This document shows positions 1-11,083 of a stretch of DNA of 64,000 nt, in pieces. The notes below the pieces were generated by a model, which did not search any database, had not been told where the DNA came from, and saw nothing but the letters and a program-made list of their open reading frames with translations. Both the position numbers and the translations under genes were made by a program. Source of the DNA: Symbiodinium natans (taxonomy: Eukaryota > Sar > Dinophyceae > Suessiales > Symbiodiniaceae). The stretch lies in assembly GCA_905221605.1 (NCBI GenBank), contig CAJNDS010001968.1, positions 502,593 to 566,592 on the forward strand, in the 5' to 3' direction. Each line of letters begins with the position of its first letter. The stretch's first letter is position 1.

Positions 1-1
1 G

Positions 2-2236
2 GCTACAAACCCCTCGGACGAAGACCACCCAGACATGGGTGCTGTCCCTATCACCGAGGACGACCGGGCTTACCTCAACCCTGACGGGTCTGGCGGCGAT
101 GACGACGAGGTGATCCTCTTCGACGCGAACAACCCCCGTGTGAGGAGGTTGATGGAGGCGCTCGACTCGGTTGAAGGCCAGCTCGATGACGAGCAAGCCG
201 TCGAGATTGAGAAGGAGCGCGGCATCGACACCATTGTCATCAATGATCCTGACGATCCGGACATTGCGTGTGAACCGCTCCTCCCCATCAACGAGCCGGA
301 TTCCTCCGTGGAAGAGATCTTGCATCAGACCAGAGAGAGGGTTCGTCAGGATAAGACCCTCATCGATCTCAGCGAAGACGTCACCGACCTGGGGAACAAG
401 GTCTTGCCTGCTCCTTCCCGAGCTGCGCCGCCCAAGGCAATGCCTGCGCGTGCACCTCCCGGAAGGGATGGTCCTACCATCGATGAGTCAGCAGCATACT
501 GGTGCGTCGGTAGCGAGATGCCGGTCATTCAGATCAGGCGCTACCTCTCTCCCAATGCCCTTGAGACGTTGAGCCGGAAGATGACATGGCTGCTCCGCGG
601 CTTCTCCAAGAAGTGCGCCCACGCACCCCATCTTGAGTTCGATGGAAATGGAACAACATCTTTCCCGGCATTCTTCGAGGCGTTGGGGCAGATTTGGAAT
701 GGGCTCCGTATGGAGCAGATCTTCCAGGTGTGCGAGTCGTCTGAGAAGGAACGCTTCGAGTTTCTCATCCACCCGGGAGGGAGGATTTTGCGATGCCGTG
801 CAATTCAAGGCCACAGCGGGGCGCTCATGACCGAGAACTCTGACCCCATGCTTGTGAATCGCAGATCCTTCCACCTGGTCGACGGGTGGAGACCCAGTCT
901 ACGCGAATACCCTCCTGTTGGAGAGGCTGGCTTCACGCACAGCACTTTCCATACGATGCCAAAGATGGGGTACCACTCCACCTACTTTCGTCACTTCAGG
1001 AGCATCGTCGAGAGCGGTATCATCCCAGGAGGAATGTCGCGAGACGGGAGTCGTCGCAGATTTTACGCCGTGATGTCACCGAAGCCAGCATGGGAACGTG
1101 ACTGCATGGAGGGCGTGAGGCCTGACGCCGAGATCGAGTTCGTGGTCGACCTCCAAATGGCGGCGCTGGACGGGGTTCGGATCTTTGAGACAGCTGCTGG
1201 CGCGGTGCAAACCCCAGATTGGCTGTCCAACCGCTACCTCGTCTACGCCTATCGGAGATCCTCGAATGAGCCGATCTGGATCAACAGGGCGTACGAGCAT
1301 GCTCGTCTTCGCATCGACAAGGCTGTGAAGGAGTTCGCCGCACACAGGAATGTGTTGCCCGTCTTTGACAATGATCCCTATCGTTGCATGACAGACGGCG
1401 CGGCCACCAGCTTCTTGGACTACCTGAAGATTCCACCAGAGGAAAACTTCACTGAGTGGGCCCCTCTCGCAGCCGATGCCTACACCCCGTTCCAGCTCCA
1501 CTACGAACCAAATTGGGACTATGGTGGTCAGCCGGTTCGGATCCCGGAAGGGCATCCTCTTTACCCTGCGCTTCACAACGCCTGTTGGGGCATGCGGGCA
1601 CTTGTGCTGCCCACGCAGACTGCACTTACGGTGGATCGAAAGCTTCGAGGAGACCCAAGGTTCTTCAGGCACCAACAGTGCGTTGCGTTCCCCAACTTCA
1701 ACTGTCCTTTCTGCGATTGCAACGACCTGATCGACGGGCTCACAAAGTGTCTCAAATGTGAAGAGCGGTTGACCTTGCCCACGGACCTGGCGAAAATGGC
1801 GCAGCCCTTTGAGGCCCGCGATGACGCCACCCGGAGGGGTAGGCCGATGAACATCTTTGAGATTCAGCCTTCCATTGGCCTGAACTCCAACCGAGATCAT
1901 CGAAATCCCCGCCGCGTCGATGACACGACAGTGGACCGTCGCAAGTCCAGCTCAGGAGCGACCTTAAAGGCGAAGATCAACAAGTCGCTCAGCCGTCAGG
2001 AGGTGATATCACCCTCGGCGCGATCCTGGCGGAGTCGCCCATGGATGCCTTCAACTGGATCTCCCAGGGGTTCAGCTTCACGAGCCTCAACCAGATCACG
2101 AGGTTTGCCGACATTCGGCTCCCAAACCCTGGGATGGCAGGAGGCAAGTATGCCGAAGGCACCGACGCCTACCACAACGTCGATGGGCGGCTCGCCTACA
2201 TTTGGTGCAGCGACGATGATTACGTCAACATCCTGA
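2..2236 (+). CDS. Tpt1/KptA-like RNA 2'-phosphotransferase domain protein with zinc ribbon (5' partial, frame lost near 3' end)
   Basis: The frame is open from base 2, so the true start may lie outside the window; the first ATG is at 35 and residues are counted from it. Residues ~170-265 resemble the N-terminal half of Tpt1/KptA: an LSRKMTWLLRG helix (R188, G189), then a KERFEF strand and C-R-A-I-Q-G-H-S at 254-261, close to the family's RANQGHS motif. Residues ~312-430 fit the C-terminal half: a GxxSTY turn at 312-317, SGIIPGG, an Arg cluster at 340-342, then a VVDLQMAALDGVRIF strand pair. Known members take the 2'-phosphate off spliced tRNA using NAD+ and an Arg-His-Arg-Arg set. Here the His after the first Arg is Gly, so activity is doubtful. 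C557, C560, C562, C572 and C575 form a likely zinc ribbon. The N-terminus is acidic. After about residue 640 the frame becomes unlike protein and the plausible sequence continues in another frame. The domain call is by eye. Confidence 0.72.
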   Translation, partial: ATNPSDEDHPDMGAVPITEDDRAYLNPDGSGGDDDEVILFDANNPRVRRLMEALDSVEGQLDDEQAVEIEKERGIDTIVINDPDDPDIACEPLLPINEPDSSVEEILHQTRERVRQDKTLIDLSEDVTDLGNKVLPAPSRAAPPKAMPARAPPGRDGPTIDESAAYWCVGSEMPVIQIRRYLSPNALETLSRKMTWLLRGFSKKCAHAPHLEFDGNGTTSFPAFFEALGQIWNGLRMEQIFQVCESSEKERFEFLIHPGGRILRCRAIQGHSGALMTENSDPMLVNRRSFHLVDGWRPSLREYPPVGEAGFTHSTFHTMPKMGYHSTYFRHFRSIVESGIIPGGMSRDGSRRRFYAVMSPKPAWERDCMEGVRPDAEIEFVVDLQMAALDGVRIFETAAGAVQTPDWLSNRYLVYAYRRSSNEPIWINRAYEHARLRIDKAVKEFAAHRNVLPVFDNDPYRCMTDGAATSFLDYLKIPPEENFTEWAPLAADAYTPFQLHYEPNWDYGGQPVRIPEGHPLYPALHNACWGMRALVLPTQTALTVDRKLRGDPRFFRHQQCVAFPNFNCPFCDCNDLIDGLTKCLKCEERLTLPTDLAKMAQPFEARDDATRRGRPMNIFEIQPSIGLNSNRDHRNPRRVDDTTVDRRKSSSGATLKAKINKSLSRQEVISPSARSWRSRPWMPSTGSPRGSASRASTRSRGLPTFGSQTLGWQEASMPKAPTPTTTSMGGSPTFGAATMITSTS

Positions 2237-3498
2237 CGGATTGTTTCATCTCTTTCCAGGACCGGTTTTACACCGTGCTCGAGATGGCCGTCATCATGTT
2301 TGCCGTGCACAGGACGACAACCGACTGCTTCTACCTGATGACCAACACCCCAGGTGAACGATGGTATCCAAACGGTAGGACTATGGCCGGCATCCTCGGA
2401 GAGCTCATCAATCTCATCCGGCGTGACCTCCCTCACTCAGCCAAAAGGGGCGAAGTGGCCCCACCGCTGCAGATGACGCAGGATATCCACGTCCCGGAAG
2501 GGTTCAGTTCTCTGGGAGATCGTCAGCTGGCACAGCTCCTCCAATTCACCCGTTTCAGGACGCGAAACATCAGGTCCACGATCCAAGATCGGGTTGATCG
2601 ACTGAGGAGGGACAGAGCATCGTCGGCGCCCAGTGATCGCACGCCACCATGGGTGCAACAGCCGCAATCCTCCAGAGGAAGGTCCAACACTCCCGGCACC
2701 CGGGAGGGTCGCCCCGCAGAGAGCAGATCGAGGGACAGGCAGTCACCGTGGAAGTCGCCCCCGGCTGACGCAACGCCTCCTCCTCCGAAGGCTCCACTGC
2801 AGGTCAAGGCGCCCCCCGTGATGCAGTTGACATCGAAGAGGCCACCTCCGCCGGCACCATTGACAAGGTCATCGTCACCTGCTGCCAGACCGCCAAGCAC
2901 TGCTGTCAAGTCCAAGCCGCGACCTCCTCAGCTCCCGAGTTCCTACATCTCGGACGCGGACTGGGACGCGATGGCAAACGATCGGCCATTCGCCGAGGAA
3001 CGCCCTGCCGCAAGGCAAAGGGTTGTGTCCCCTGGACAGTCTCGCCACGCGGAAGCGGCGGCCCCACCGGGCTTGTCCCGCCCCGCGAAAGCGACGGCCC
3101 CTGCGCCGATCGACACTGAGGCTGCTCCACGACCGATGGTGGTCGAGCCTGCCACTCCTCCGACGAGAGAGCAGGTCGCCATGAATCGTGGCATGCAGAT
3201 CATCTACGAGACTCTTGGCCGAGTCGTCTCGTGGGGCCAAGTGATCGGTGGAACCGACATTGATCACGCCCGAGACCGGGACGTCAATTGGCCCACATGG
3301 GTTGGATATATGTGGGCGGTCATGAGAGCCCTGGACATCCCGGGCATGTCGGTGGATAATGATCTCTACGCGATCCCCGTTCATGGCACCGTGGACACGT
3401 TCCAGATCATGGGCCCCGACCACGTGAAGTCCTACCTTCGTGGCTGGCACAACTGGCGATGGGACTACGCCACCGATGCTTGGAAGCGCGATTACTAG
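2041..3498 (+). CDS. Second half of the same coding unit: conserved-looking domain, Pro-rich linker, Trp-rich C-terminal domain
   Basis: The 485-residue frame begins at an ATG but is open back to 1924, and the sequence upstream of the ATG (DITLGAILAESP) already looks like protein. I therefore think it continues the preceding coding unit after a -1 type frame change rather than being a separate gene. Residues 1-185 look globular, with aromatic and hydrophobic helices (YVNILTDCFISFQDRFYTVL). Residues ~190-375 are Pro/Arg/Ala-rich and disordered. Residues ~385-485 form a second compact region rich in Trp (WPTWVGYMWAV, then WHNWRWDY), ending at a TAG. I do not recognise the family. No introns are visible, which suits a retroposed copy. 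Alternatives are an unrecognised short intron at the junction or a sequencing indel. Confidence 0.6.
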   Translation: MDAFNWISQGFSFTSLNQITRFADIRLPNPGMAGGKYAEGTDAYHNVDGRLAYIWCSDDDYVNILTDCFISFQDRFYTVLEMAVIMFAVHRTTTDCFYLMTNTPGERWYPNGRTMAGILGELINLIRRDLPHSAKRGEVAPPLQMTQDIHVPEGFSSLGDRQLAQLLQFTRFRTRNIRSTIQDRVDRLRRDRASSAPSDRTPPWVQQPQSSRGRSNTPGTREGRPAESRSRDRQSPWKSPPADATPPPPKAPLQVKAPPVMQLTSKRPPPPAPLTRSSSPAARPPSTAVKSKPRPPQLPSSYISDADWDAMANDRPFAEERPAARQRVVSPGQSRHAEAAAPPGLSRPAKATAPAPIDTEAAPRPMVVEPATPPTREQVAMNRGMQIIYETLGRVVSWGQVIGGTDIDHARDRDVNWPTWVGYMWAVMRALDIPGMSVDNDLYAIPVHGTVDTFQIMGPDHVKSYLRGWHNWRWDYATDAWKRDY

Positions 3499-4203
3499 TT
3501 TCCTTCCTTTTGCATCGCACCGGCCTGACGGCTTGGTTTTCGCCGCTCTGACGGGCTGGCTACCTTTTCCACTTTAGTCAGCATTTCTTTCAGGGCCGCG
3601 GAGCTAAGCTCTGTGGGGCAAGCACCAACACCCTGCCGGGTCGTTTGGCAGCGAGTTGTTGGTCGATGGTGCCAAAATCATTTGTTTGAATCAAAGTAGC
3701 GTCGCAAACAGCTGATGTGTCGCCTCTCCGTTGCTCTAAGATGCGCGGGGGGTGTCGATACTTCAAGATATCAGCTGTATTACCGTACTTACGCTACTTC
3801 GTTGGCTCAAGACAAAAAGTGCGTTGCACTGTACTTGTTGAGTTTAGGGCTTTCCGCTGGTAACAATAAAACCCTAAACCCTAAAGCCTAAACCCTAAAC
3901 CCTAAACCCTAAACCCAAAACCCTAAACCCTAAACCACCTAAACCCTACACCCTAAACCCTAAACCCTAAACCACCTTTCACAATACAAACCTCAGGGAG
4001 GAAGACTTCCAGCCGAAAAGGCGTGCCCTTGGCACATAGAATCCCTGAAAGCCCCCAAGACCTTGAACCCAAAATCCATACGCCCTAAGGCCTCAGCCAT
4101 TCAAACCCTAAACCCTAAACCCTGAACCCTGAACCCTGAACCCTAAACCCTAAACCCTAAACCCCAGCCGAAAACACGTGGAGCCATAAGCTGCGCCTGG
4201 ACA
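3499..4203. other. 3' flank of the coding unit, then first telomere-like array
   Basis: About 370 bp after the stop are unique, without a recognised gene. CCCTAAA repeats with small variants run from about 3868 to 3973 and again from 4104 to 4165. The unique piece between them (3974-4100) shows no gene. An AATAAA at about 3866 overlaps the start of the repeat and is probably accidental. Confidence 0.6.
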
Positions 4204-4269
4204 GAACGAGCGGCTTCAGCTGCTTGACATGGCAGAGGAGGCCAAGTTGGAGGCCACGCCGGAAATTGA
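4204..4269 (+). CDS. Exon-like island (NERLQLLDMAEEAKLEATPE)
   Basis: A GC-rich segment lies between telomere-like arrays and directly follows GGACAG, a possible 3' splice site. The frame is acidic and helix-like, with mostly G/C-ending codons. It stays open into the next TTTAGGG array. No homolog recognised. Confidence 0.3.
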
Positions 4270-5374
4270 ATCCCCAACCCTGACCCCAGGGTTTAGGGTT
4301 TAGGGTTTAAGGTTTAGGGTTTAGGGTTGTTGAGTGTCTCAATTGTTGGGGGCGCGCTGGTGCTAAAAGCACCCTGGCGCGCACCCCGACTTGGGAAGCC
4401 CCGCCCGTCGCCCTGACTTTGCGGGTTTAGGGTCTCCTTGCTTTCTGATCGTGCTCATGTATATCATTCTTGTTGATCCTCGTGAACCCCCCCGTAAGAC
4501 CTCGATTTCTATACGAGCTTTGGGAGGTCCCTGAAAGTGAAGAAATCAGAGGCTGGCAGGAGTGCGAGGCGTCGGTGTCTGATTTTTTGGTCTGGCTGTC
4601 CGGCAGGCTTCGGTGTCTGGGGGCTGGGTGTTGGGTGGGCCCCTCCCTGGGAGGCAAGATATTGAGGAATGCTGAATGCTGGGAGGGCTCTTGCTTGAAC
4701 TGCCCTCTGGCCGCCGACTGGGAGGCCCCTGCATGAGACTCGAGGGATGCACCGCTTTGCCCGAAGGTTCTGGTCTTCTTCTATAAGGGCGATCTGTCAG
4801 GTTTTCGCCCGTGACCTGCCGGTTTGCCCGCGCAGCCCGTAGCTGCCTGCGGGACTCAGAGCTCCGCCGCTAGCCGTTAAGGGCTTCTGGCTCCGGAGCT
4901 CCCTCGCCTGCCGGCGTCGCGCTTTCGCCCTGCACGACGGCCCGGACACACAGTTTAGTTTAGGGTTTAGGGTTTAGGGTTTCGGGTTAGACCCTTATTT
5001 AGCCCTTAGGCCCTTAAGCCCTAAGACCTTGAACTTAAACTGCAAGCCCTCTTATGTATTCCCAGTAGCATCAAATTTTTCCTTGTTCAGGGCTCAGCCT
5101 CCCTTTGGGTTGGTTTAGGGTGTTGAGGGTATTGGGGGACCTGGCTAAAGTTATCTACGAACAGAAGTCAAACTGCCTTCACATTTCCCTCAGCCCTAAA
5201 CCCCAAACCCTGAAAACATATACCCTTTGGGGTAAGACCCTTGGTGTGGGTCTACCTTTCAGGGTGCAGGCCGTGTGCTCTTGAGGCAGCATAGGAAACC
5301 TGATCCACCAAAACCCAACTCCTAAGACCTAACTACGCCTCGACTCGGATCTTTAGGGCTAGGTCATGGACTGT

Positions 5375-5500
5375 TACCTTGGACCCCTAAGGTTGTACCC
5401 TTGGGGACCCTTTTCAAGATCCTCTAACGGAATATAAGTGGGCCGTCTTAGGAATATATTAAGGGAACCTCTTAGGGGTACATCCTTAGGAGTCCGAGTA
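5375..5500. mobile_element. MITE-like inverted-repeat element, single copy here
   Basis: The left end TACCTTGGACCCCTAAGG and the right end read in reverse (TACTCGGACTCCTAAGG) match over about 27 bp with a few mismatches, and both continue into a TGTACCC-type motif. The element is 126 bp and has no coding capacity. No second copy was found in this window. Confidence 0.55.
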
Positions 5501-5832
5501 TGACTCCTTTGATTAGGGTTTGCTAAACCCTGAACGAGCCGGCGGATACCAAGATCCATCACCCGCCCGCCCGAATCTGCAGTTGCTGTCGTCCTCAGTT
5601 TTAAACCCTATAAACCCTCAACCTAAAGCCCTGATGGCATGAAGACCCTAAACCCTCAACCCATAAAGCCCTAGGCCTAAGAAGACTTCTCTGGGATGCA
5701 ACTGATGCACAGGAGCAGGCGAACCGCCTTGAGGACGTCATGCCATGATCCCAGCCAAGGGATGTCGGACCTTCTCTGGGGGGGTTCTCTAGAAAAGGAT
5801 CATTCTTGGTGCCCCCAGAGAAACGACCACCA

Positions 5833-5858
5833 CCCCCCCCCCCCCCCCCCCCCCCCCC
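5833..5858. repeat. Poly-C run of 26 bases
   Basis: A pure C homopolymer, one of more than ten G or C runs of 12-27 bases in the window. It creates spurious Pro-rich and Gly-rich frames on the two strands. Confidence 0.95.
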
Positions 5859-6018
5859 AAAGCCAAAGGCCACTTTTGAAAACAGCCCTCTTGCTGCTTT
5901 AGTTGATGGGCTTGACGGCGGCTTGTCCGAGGGTGTCCAGTTTGAACCCTTATTACCCTTTGTTTCGAGGTCAGGTCTCCCGGTCAAAGCCCCAAAGCTC
6001 GATAAACCCCGAAGCTCT

Positions 6019-6114
6019 ACATGGTGTCCCAGTAGTACCCTGTCAAGGTTCCCTTGTGAATTGTCCAACCCCAAAAAGGGCATCGCTATTGCACTATTGT
6101 TGCTGGGGCACCAA
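6019..6114. mobile_element. MITE family E copy (CTTGGTAGCCC ends), degenerate
   Basis: The left end (ATGGTGTCCCAGTAGTACCC) and right end (GCTGGGGCACCAAG) are a diverged version of the family E termini seen at 15236, 33963 and 45769. The inner AAGGTTCCCTTGTGAA and CCAACCCCAAAAAGGG blocks are shared with those copies. Confidence 0.55.
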
Positions 6115-6301
6115 GTTTATCTCTAGCCCAGACCATTGCGAAGCATTTGAGGGTTTGGGTTTAGGGGTTTCCCGTACACCCTAAACCCCAAACCCTAAAG
6201 CCTAAACCCTAAACCCGAAACCCTAAACCCTAAATCCTGAACCCTAAAGCCTAAACCCTAAGCCCGAAACCCTAAACCCTAAACACCCTTTCTGCGGCCC
6301 G

Positions 6302-6364
6302 GTACTCAGGAAACTCCATAGAGGACTGGCGAAGCTGGAGACGACGCTGAAGAAGGCTTGGCAC
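6302..6364 (+). CDS. Exon-like island (KLHRGLAKLETTLKKAW)
   Basis: A short open segment with an amphipathic, Lys/Leu-rich helix pattern sits between CCCTAAA and TTTAGGG arrays. A CTCAG just before the helix could be an acceptor. Nothing beyond coding-like composition supports it. Confidence 0.27.
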
Positions 6365-6487
6365 CCCTTTTTCCTTGGGGTTTAGGGTGTAAGGTTTAAG
6401 GTTTAGGGTTTAGGGTTTAGGGTTTCCGGTTCATGGACTGGGGTGTTGCGAATTGAACGTTGCGCCTAAACCCGAAACCATCCGAAG

Positions 6488-6602
6488 CTTTAGGGTTTAA
6501 ACCCTACACCCTAAACCCCAAACCCCAAACCCTAAACCCTAAACCCTAAACCCTAAACCCTAAACCCTAAACCCTAAACCCTAAACCCTAAACCCTAAAC
6601 CT
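6488..6602. repeat. Telomere-like array with a head-to-head start
   Basis: It begins TTTAGGGTTTAAACCC, where the G-rich unit meets the C-rich unit, and continues as about 13 CCCTAAA units. The first few are variants (CCCTACA, CCCCAAA) and the rest are perfect. Confidence 0.9.
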
Positions 6603-6617
6603 CTCCGAAACCCTAGA

Positions 6618-6689
6618 CCCTGGGAGGACGACGAGGTGGTGAAACGAGCCCAAGCCTACAACAGCAGCCGCCTCACAGTTTTGCTTGCA
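6618..6689 (+). CDS. Exon-like island (PWEDDEVVKRAQAYNSSRLT)
   Basis: A 72-bp frame follows a CCCTAAA array and has a plausible mixed amino-acid composition. A TTGCAG at its end and TTTAGGG downstream bound it. No family recognised. Confidence 0.3.
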
Positions 6690-8017
<1,328 letters not shown>

Positions 8018-8104
8018 GACGCCCTGCTCAGCGCCCGGGGCGCGGGCGCCGAGCTCCAGGCACTTCGCAAGGCAGCCGAAGAGGCCGCACGTCTCCAGCC
8101 TTAA
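8018..8104 (+). CDS. Exon-like island, coiled-coil type (ELQALRKAAEEAARLQP)
   Basis: It follows AAGCAG directly after a CCCTAAA array, is open for 28 codons, ends in TAA and is followed within a few bases by TTTAGGG repeats. Third codon positions are overwhelmingly G or C. The Ala/Glu/Leu pattern suggests a coiled coil. It is one of the more coding-like islands. Confidence 0.38.
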   Translation, partial: DALLSARGAGAELQALRKAAEEAARLQP

Positions 8105-8217
8105 GGGATTAGGGTTGAGGGTTGAGGGTTGAGGGTTTAGGGTTTAGGGTTTAGGGTTGAGGGTTTAGGGTTTAGGGTTTAGGGTTCAGGGTTGAGGGTG
8201 ATTATAAGTCGGGCAAC

Positions 8218-8337
8218 TACTACCCATTGCTTAAGAACCCCCCCCCCCCCAACAAAAATAAGAATATTCTTCCTTATTAAGGGGAATATAGGGATTATGA
8301 TTTGTTCATTCTTTTGGGGTTCTTACGCGCATGGTAG
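8218..8337. mobile_element. MITE family D copy 1
   Basis: The ends CTACTACCCATTGCTTAAGAACCCC and GGGGTTCTTACGCGCATGGTAG are inverted, and the interior holds a C run and an AT-rich core. The same layout recurs at 42399-42527. Confidence 0.7.
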
Positions 8338-8344
8338 CTAACCT

Positions 8345-8393
8345 TGCTTAGGGTACTTGGAACCCTACTTTAAGCACGCATGAACCTGCAAGT
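8345..8393. mobile_element. Truncated MITE family F copy
   Basis: The right end GCATGAACCTGCAAG matches the family F terminus (CATGAACCTCCAAG). The left end is reduced to GGGTACTTGG. It looks like an internally deleted copy. Confidence 0.4.
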
Positions 8394-8975
8394 AAGCCAT
8401 TCGGTTGAGAGGTCTAGGGTTGAGGGATGCATATAGGGGCCCGCTGCCACAAAAGGAGAAGCTCGCACGCAAACCAATTCAAAGCTCTGAAACTCCAAAA
8501 CCACATAAATCAGAAACTCTAAGCCCCTCATGGGTACTCTTTCAAGGAATGCACTGGCCCTGGCCGCTATGTTTGGCCCCCAACGTGTGTTACTGACTGT
8601 ACGCGTGGAGGTAGACAGGAATCGTCCTAGAAAAAACTCAAAATCCCAAACCCCTCCCTAAACCCCAGTCCCTAAACCCTAGACCCTAGAAACCCGAAAC
8701 CCGAGACCCTAGACCCTAAACCCTAAACCCTAAACCCCTAAACCCTAAACCCTTAACACTAAACCCTAAACCCTAAACCCTAAGCCCTAACCCTAAAGTC
8801 TAAGCCTGAACCGGATATCTAGGTGTAGGGGCTTAGCTGGGATTCCCAGTAGTAGTGCCCTTTTGCCTTGGGTTTAGGACTCGGGGACCCCGCCTTAAAG
8901 TCGCAGCTTCTCAGTTTTCAAAATCTTGTAAGTTTCAGGTTTAGGGTTTAGGGTGGGGTTCTTTGGGGGAACTTT

Positions 8976-9002
8976 GGGGGGGGGGGGGGGGGGGGGGGGG
9001 GG
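8976..9002. repeat. Poly-G run of 27 bases
   Basis: A pure G homopolymer, among the longest in the window, just downstream of two TTTAGGG units. Confidence 0.95.
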
Positions 9003-9226
9003 TTGCTTGCTATCAGGTGTTTGCAGCGCGATCCTAGGTTCTTCCGAACCCGTAGTTTTTGGATGATGCGCCCTCGACCAAAAGTTTTAGACCCTAAGCC
9101 CTCAACCCTAGCAACCCTAAACCCCAAACCCTAAACCCTAAACCCGTAAACCCGTAAACCCGTAAACCCGTAAACCCTAAACCCTAAACCCGAAACCCTA
9201 AACCCTAAACCCTAAACCCGAGCCAG

Positions 9227-9295
9227 GCCGGCGATCACTTCGTGGCCGAGCTTGTGGCCGCCATTCCGCCCAGTTCCGCCGCGGGGCCCAGCTGA
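9227..9295 (+). CDS. Exon-like island (AGDHFVAELVAAIPPSSAAG)
   Basis: It follows GAGCCAG after a CCCTAAA array, is open for 22 codons to a TGA, and is followed at once by TTTAGGG. Codon use is strongly G/C-ending, and the hydrophobic/charged pattern resembles protein. Confidence 0.36.
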   Translation, partial: AGDHFVAELVAAIPPSSAAGPS

Positions 9296-11083
9296 TGCGT
9301 TTAGGGTTTAGGGTTTAGGGTTTAGGGTTTAGGGTTGGCGCACAGCTCACGTGGGGGATTCCGATATTGGGGGTACGCACCTTTCTGGGATCCTTATTCG
9401 AAGGGTCCTACCATTTGGGCGTCAGTTTTTGGGTCCCGTATTTTCACCCCAAACCTTAAACCCTAAACCCTAAACCCCAAAACCTAAACCCTAAACCCTA
9501 AACCCTAAGCCCCCCAAATCAAGACACCTCAGTAGAAAACACAACCGTTCACGCATCTGAACACAACTAAGCACACTTCAAGGAGCAACCGGTGGTCTTA
9601 ACAGCATACGGGTTTAGGGTTTAGGGTTTAGGGTTTAGGGTTTAGGGTGGTTTTAAGATTTAGGGTTTTGGGGTATAAGCAGGACTTGTAGAAGGAGTAC
9701 AACGAGTCATCTCTTCGCAATACCTGGTCTAGAAACTGGCCATTTTCATGACCTCATCCTTGACATTGGATTGTTTGAGTGGAAGGCTTTCTTATTTTGT
9801 CTAGAACGCTTCAACATCAGCATCTTATGCTGCTCTCGATTCTGGAGACACAAGACCAGAAGCTCTTAAAATTTGATGCGTCCAAGGAACGTGCCACAAA
9901 GTTGGCTGGAGTTGAAGTTGCATCATCTTACCAAGAAGCTTGCAAGTAAGATGTGACAAGGTCTACAGTCTGTAGAGGTTAGGGTTCAGTTTAGGCTTTT
10001 TCGGAATTGTTTTTTTTGTTTTTTGGGCTTTGGAGGGTTTAGTTTTCGCTTTGCAAGGTCTTTGGGATCGGCTGCCTTGCCAGCTTTGCCAGATTTCGCC
10101 GGATTCAAAAGAAGCGGACGTGTTGGTGGAAGTTTCTTCAGTGTTGTTACACAACATCACTCTGAAATTCGGCTTCTAAGCTTAATGGAGTACTATACTT
10201 TCATACTGTCCAAGAATGGGTTCCCGCAGCGTGCTCCTCCCAAAAACGTAAACCCTAAACCCTAGCCCAATACACTAAACCCTACACCCTAATCCTTAAA
10301 CCCCAATGCCAAAACCTTTTGGTCCCAATTCGGCCCAGGTCGAGCTCCTCTCCCGACCGCAGCCAATGCCCACGGAGCGCCAGGGATTCGGGTTCAGAGT
10401 TTAGGGCTTAGGGGCTTTAGGGCCGCACAGGCCGCAGAGGGTTAGGGCTGAGAAACGCCATGGGATTGAGCTCGGATTCCGGGGTCTTCAAGGATCGCTT
10501 GTGGATTCGAGCTGGTCTGGGACTAGGGTTTTACTTCTAAACCCCAAGCCCTAAACCCTAAACTCTAAACCCTATAAACCCTAATTAGGGGCTTAGGGCT
10601 TACAAGGCTTCCCAGGGAGACGGGCTCGCTGGTGCCTCAGAGGTACGCGAGTCGGTTGCCCTTCGTAAGCCTACTTTAGGGTTTAGGGTTTAGGGTTTAG
10701 GGTTACCCCTGAACCTTGGCAGGTTTATAGAGTTTACCTGGGACCCTACTTGCCTACAGCGCTATGGGTTCTACCAACTAATGAAGTGGTAGTTCCTACT
10801 AAACTGTAGGCAAATATAGTCCCGGGTACCGAATATCTGTGTTGTTCCTTCAAGGTTTGGGCTTCGACGGCAGATTAGGAAACGTGGAGGCCCGGTTCAC
10901 CCCCGACGCCTTAAATCCTTGAAACTTTAATATCCCAGATGATCTTAAACAGTGCCCATCAAGTTGCATGGTTTCTGGGTGGGGTGCGGGGGCAATTCGA
11001 TGGTTGAGCTTCGTCTTTGCGAGTCTTGACAGAAGTAGGCACGTCTCTCATTGGCTAGAGCAGCAGCTCTTCAGGTCCACGCA
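9296..11083. other. Telomere-like arrays and unique spacer
   Basis: TTTAGGG lies at 9299-9334 and 9610-9648, CCCTAAA at 9450-9510, and mixed units near 10250-10300, 10530-10585 and 10675-10704. Positions 9655-10235 are a longer unique stretch with weak small frames that I do not trust. A possible exon at 10339-10383 (VELLSRPQPMPTERQ, after CCCAG) is weak. Confidence 0.5.
10735..10828. mobile_element. MITE-like element with TTGCCTACAG inner ends
   Basis: TACCTGGGACCCTACTTGCC...CTACAG at the left pairs with CTGTAGGCAAATATAGTCCC...GGGTA at the right, an inverted repeat of about 25 bp with three mismatches. It is 94 bp, single in this window. Confidence 0.7.

Larger units (their letters stand above)
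4270..6301. other. Repeat-rich tract without a recognised gene
   Basis: TTTAGGG repeats lie at 4288-4327 and 4957-4987. Degenerate CCCTAAA repeats lie at 6178-6285. Two inverted-repeat elements fall here and are listed separately, as is a 26-base C run at 5833-5858. Between 4330 and 4940 the sequence is GC-rich and unique; I see no convincing gene in it. Confidence 0.55.
8105..9226. other. Telomere-like arrays, MITE D and F remnants, G run
   Basis: TTTAGGG and TTGAGGG units fill 8109-8196; CCCTAAA variants fill 8650-8800 and 9117-9220, including a CCCGTAAA sub-array at 9144-9175. A 27-base G run lies at 8976-9002. No gene recognised. Confidence 0.6.

Noticed and set aside
1076..1900. 274-codon - strand frame opposite the KptA-like domain
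   Set aside because: It is the shadow of the GC-rich + strand coding region, whose protein motifs are recognisable.
3791..3811. Relict dinoflagellate spliced-leader sequence (ends TTGGCTCAAG)
   Set aside because: The last ten bases match the known leader end, but only about 13 of 21 positions agree overall and no retroposed gene begins right after it.
10023..10265. 80-codon frame in the unique stretch before the ankyrin copy
   Set aside because: It has no ATG at the listed start and no recognisable domain; T-rich sequence makes chance frames likely.
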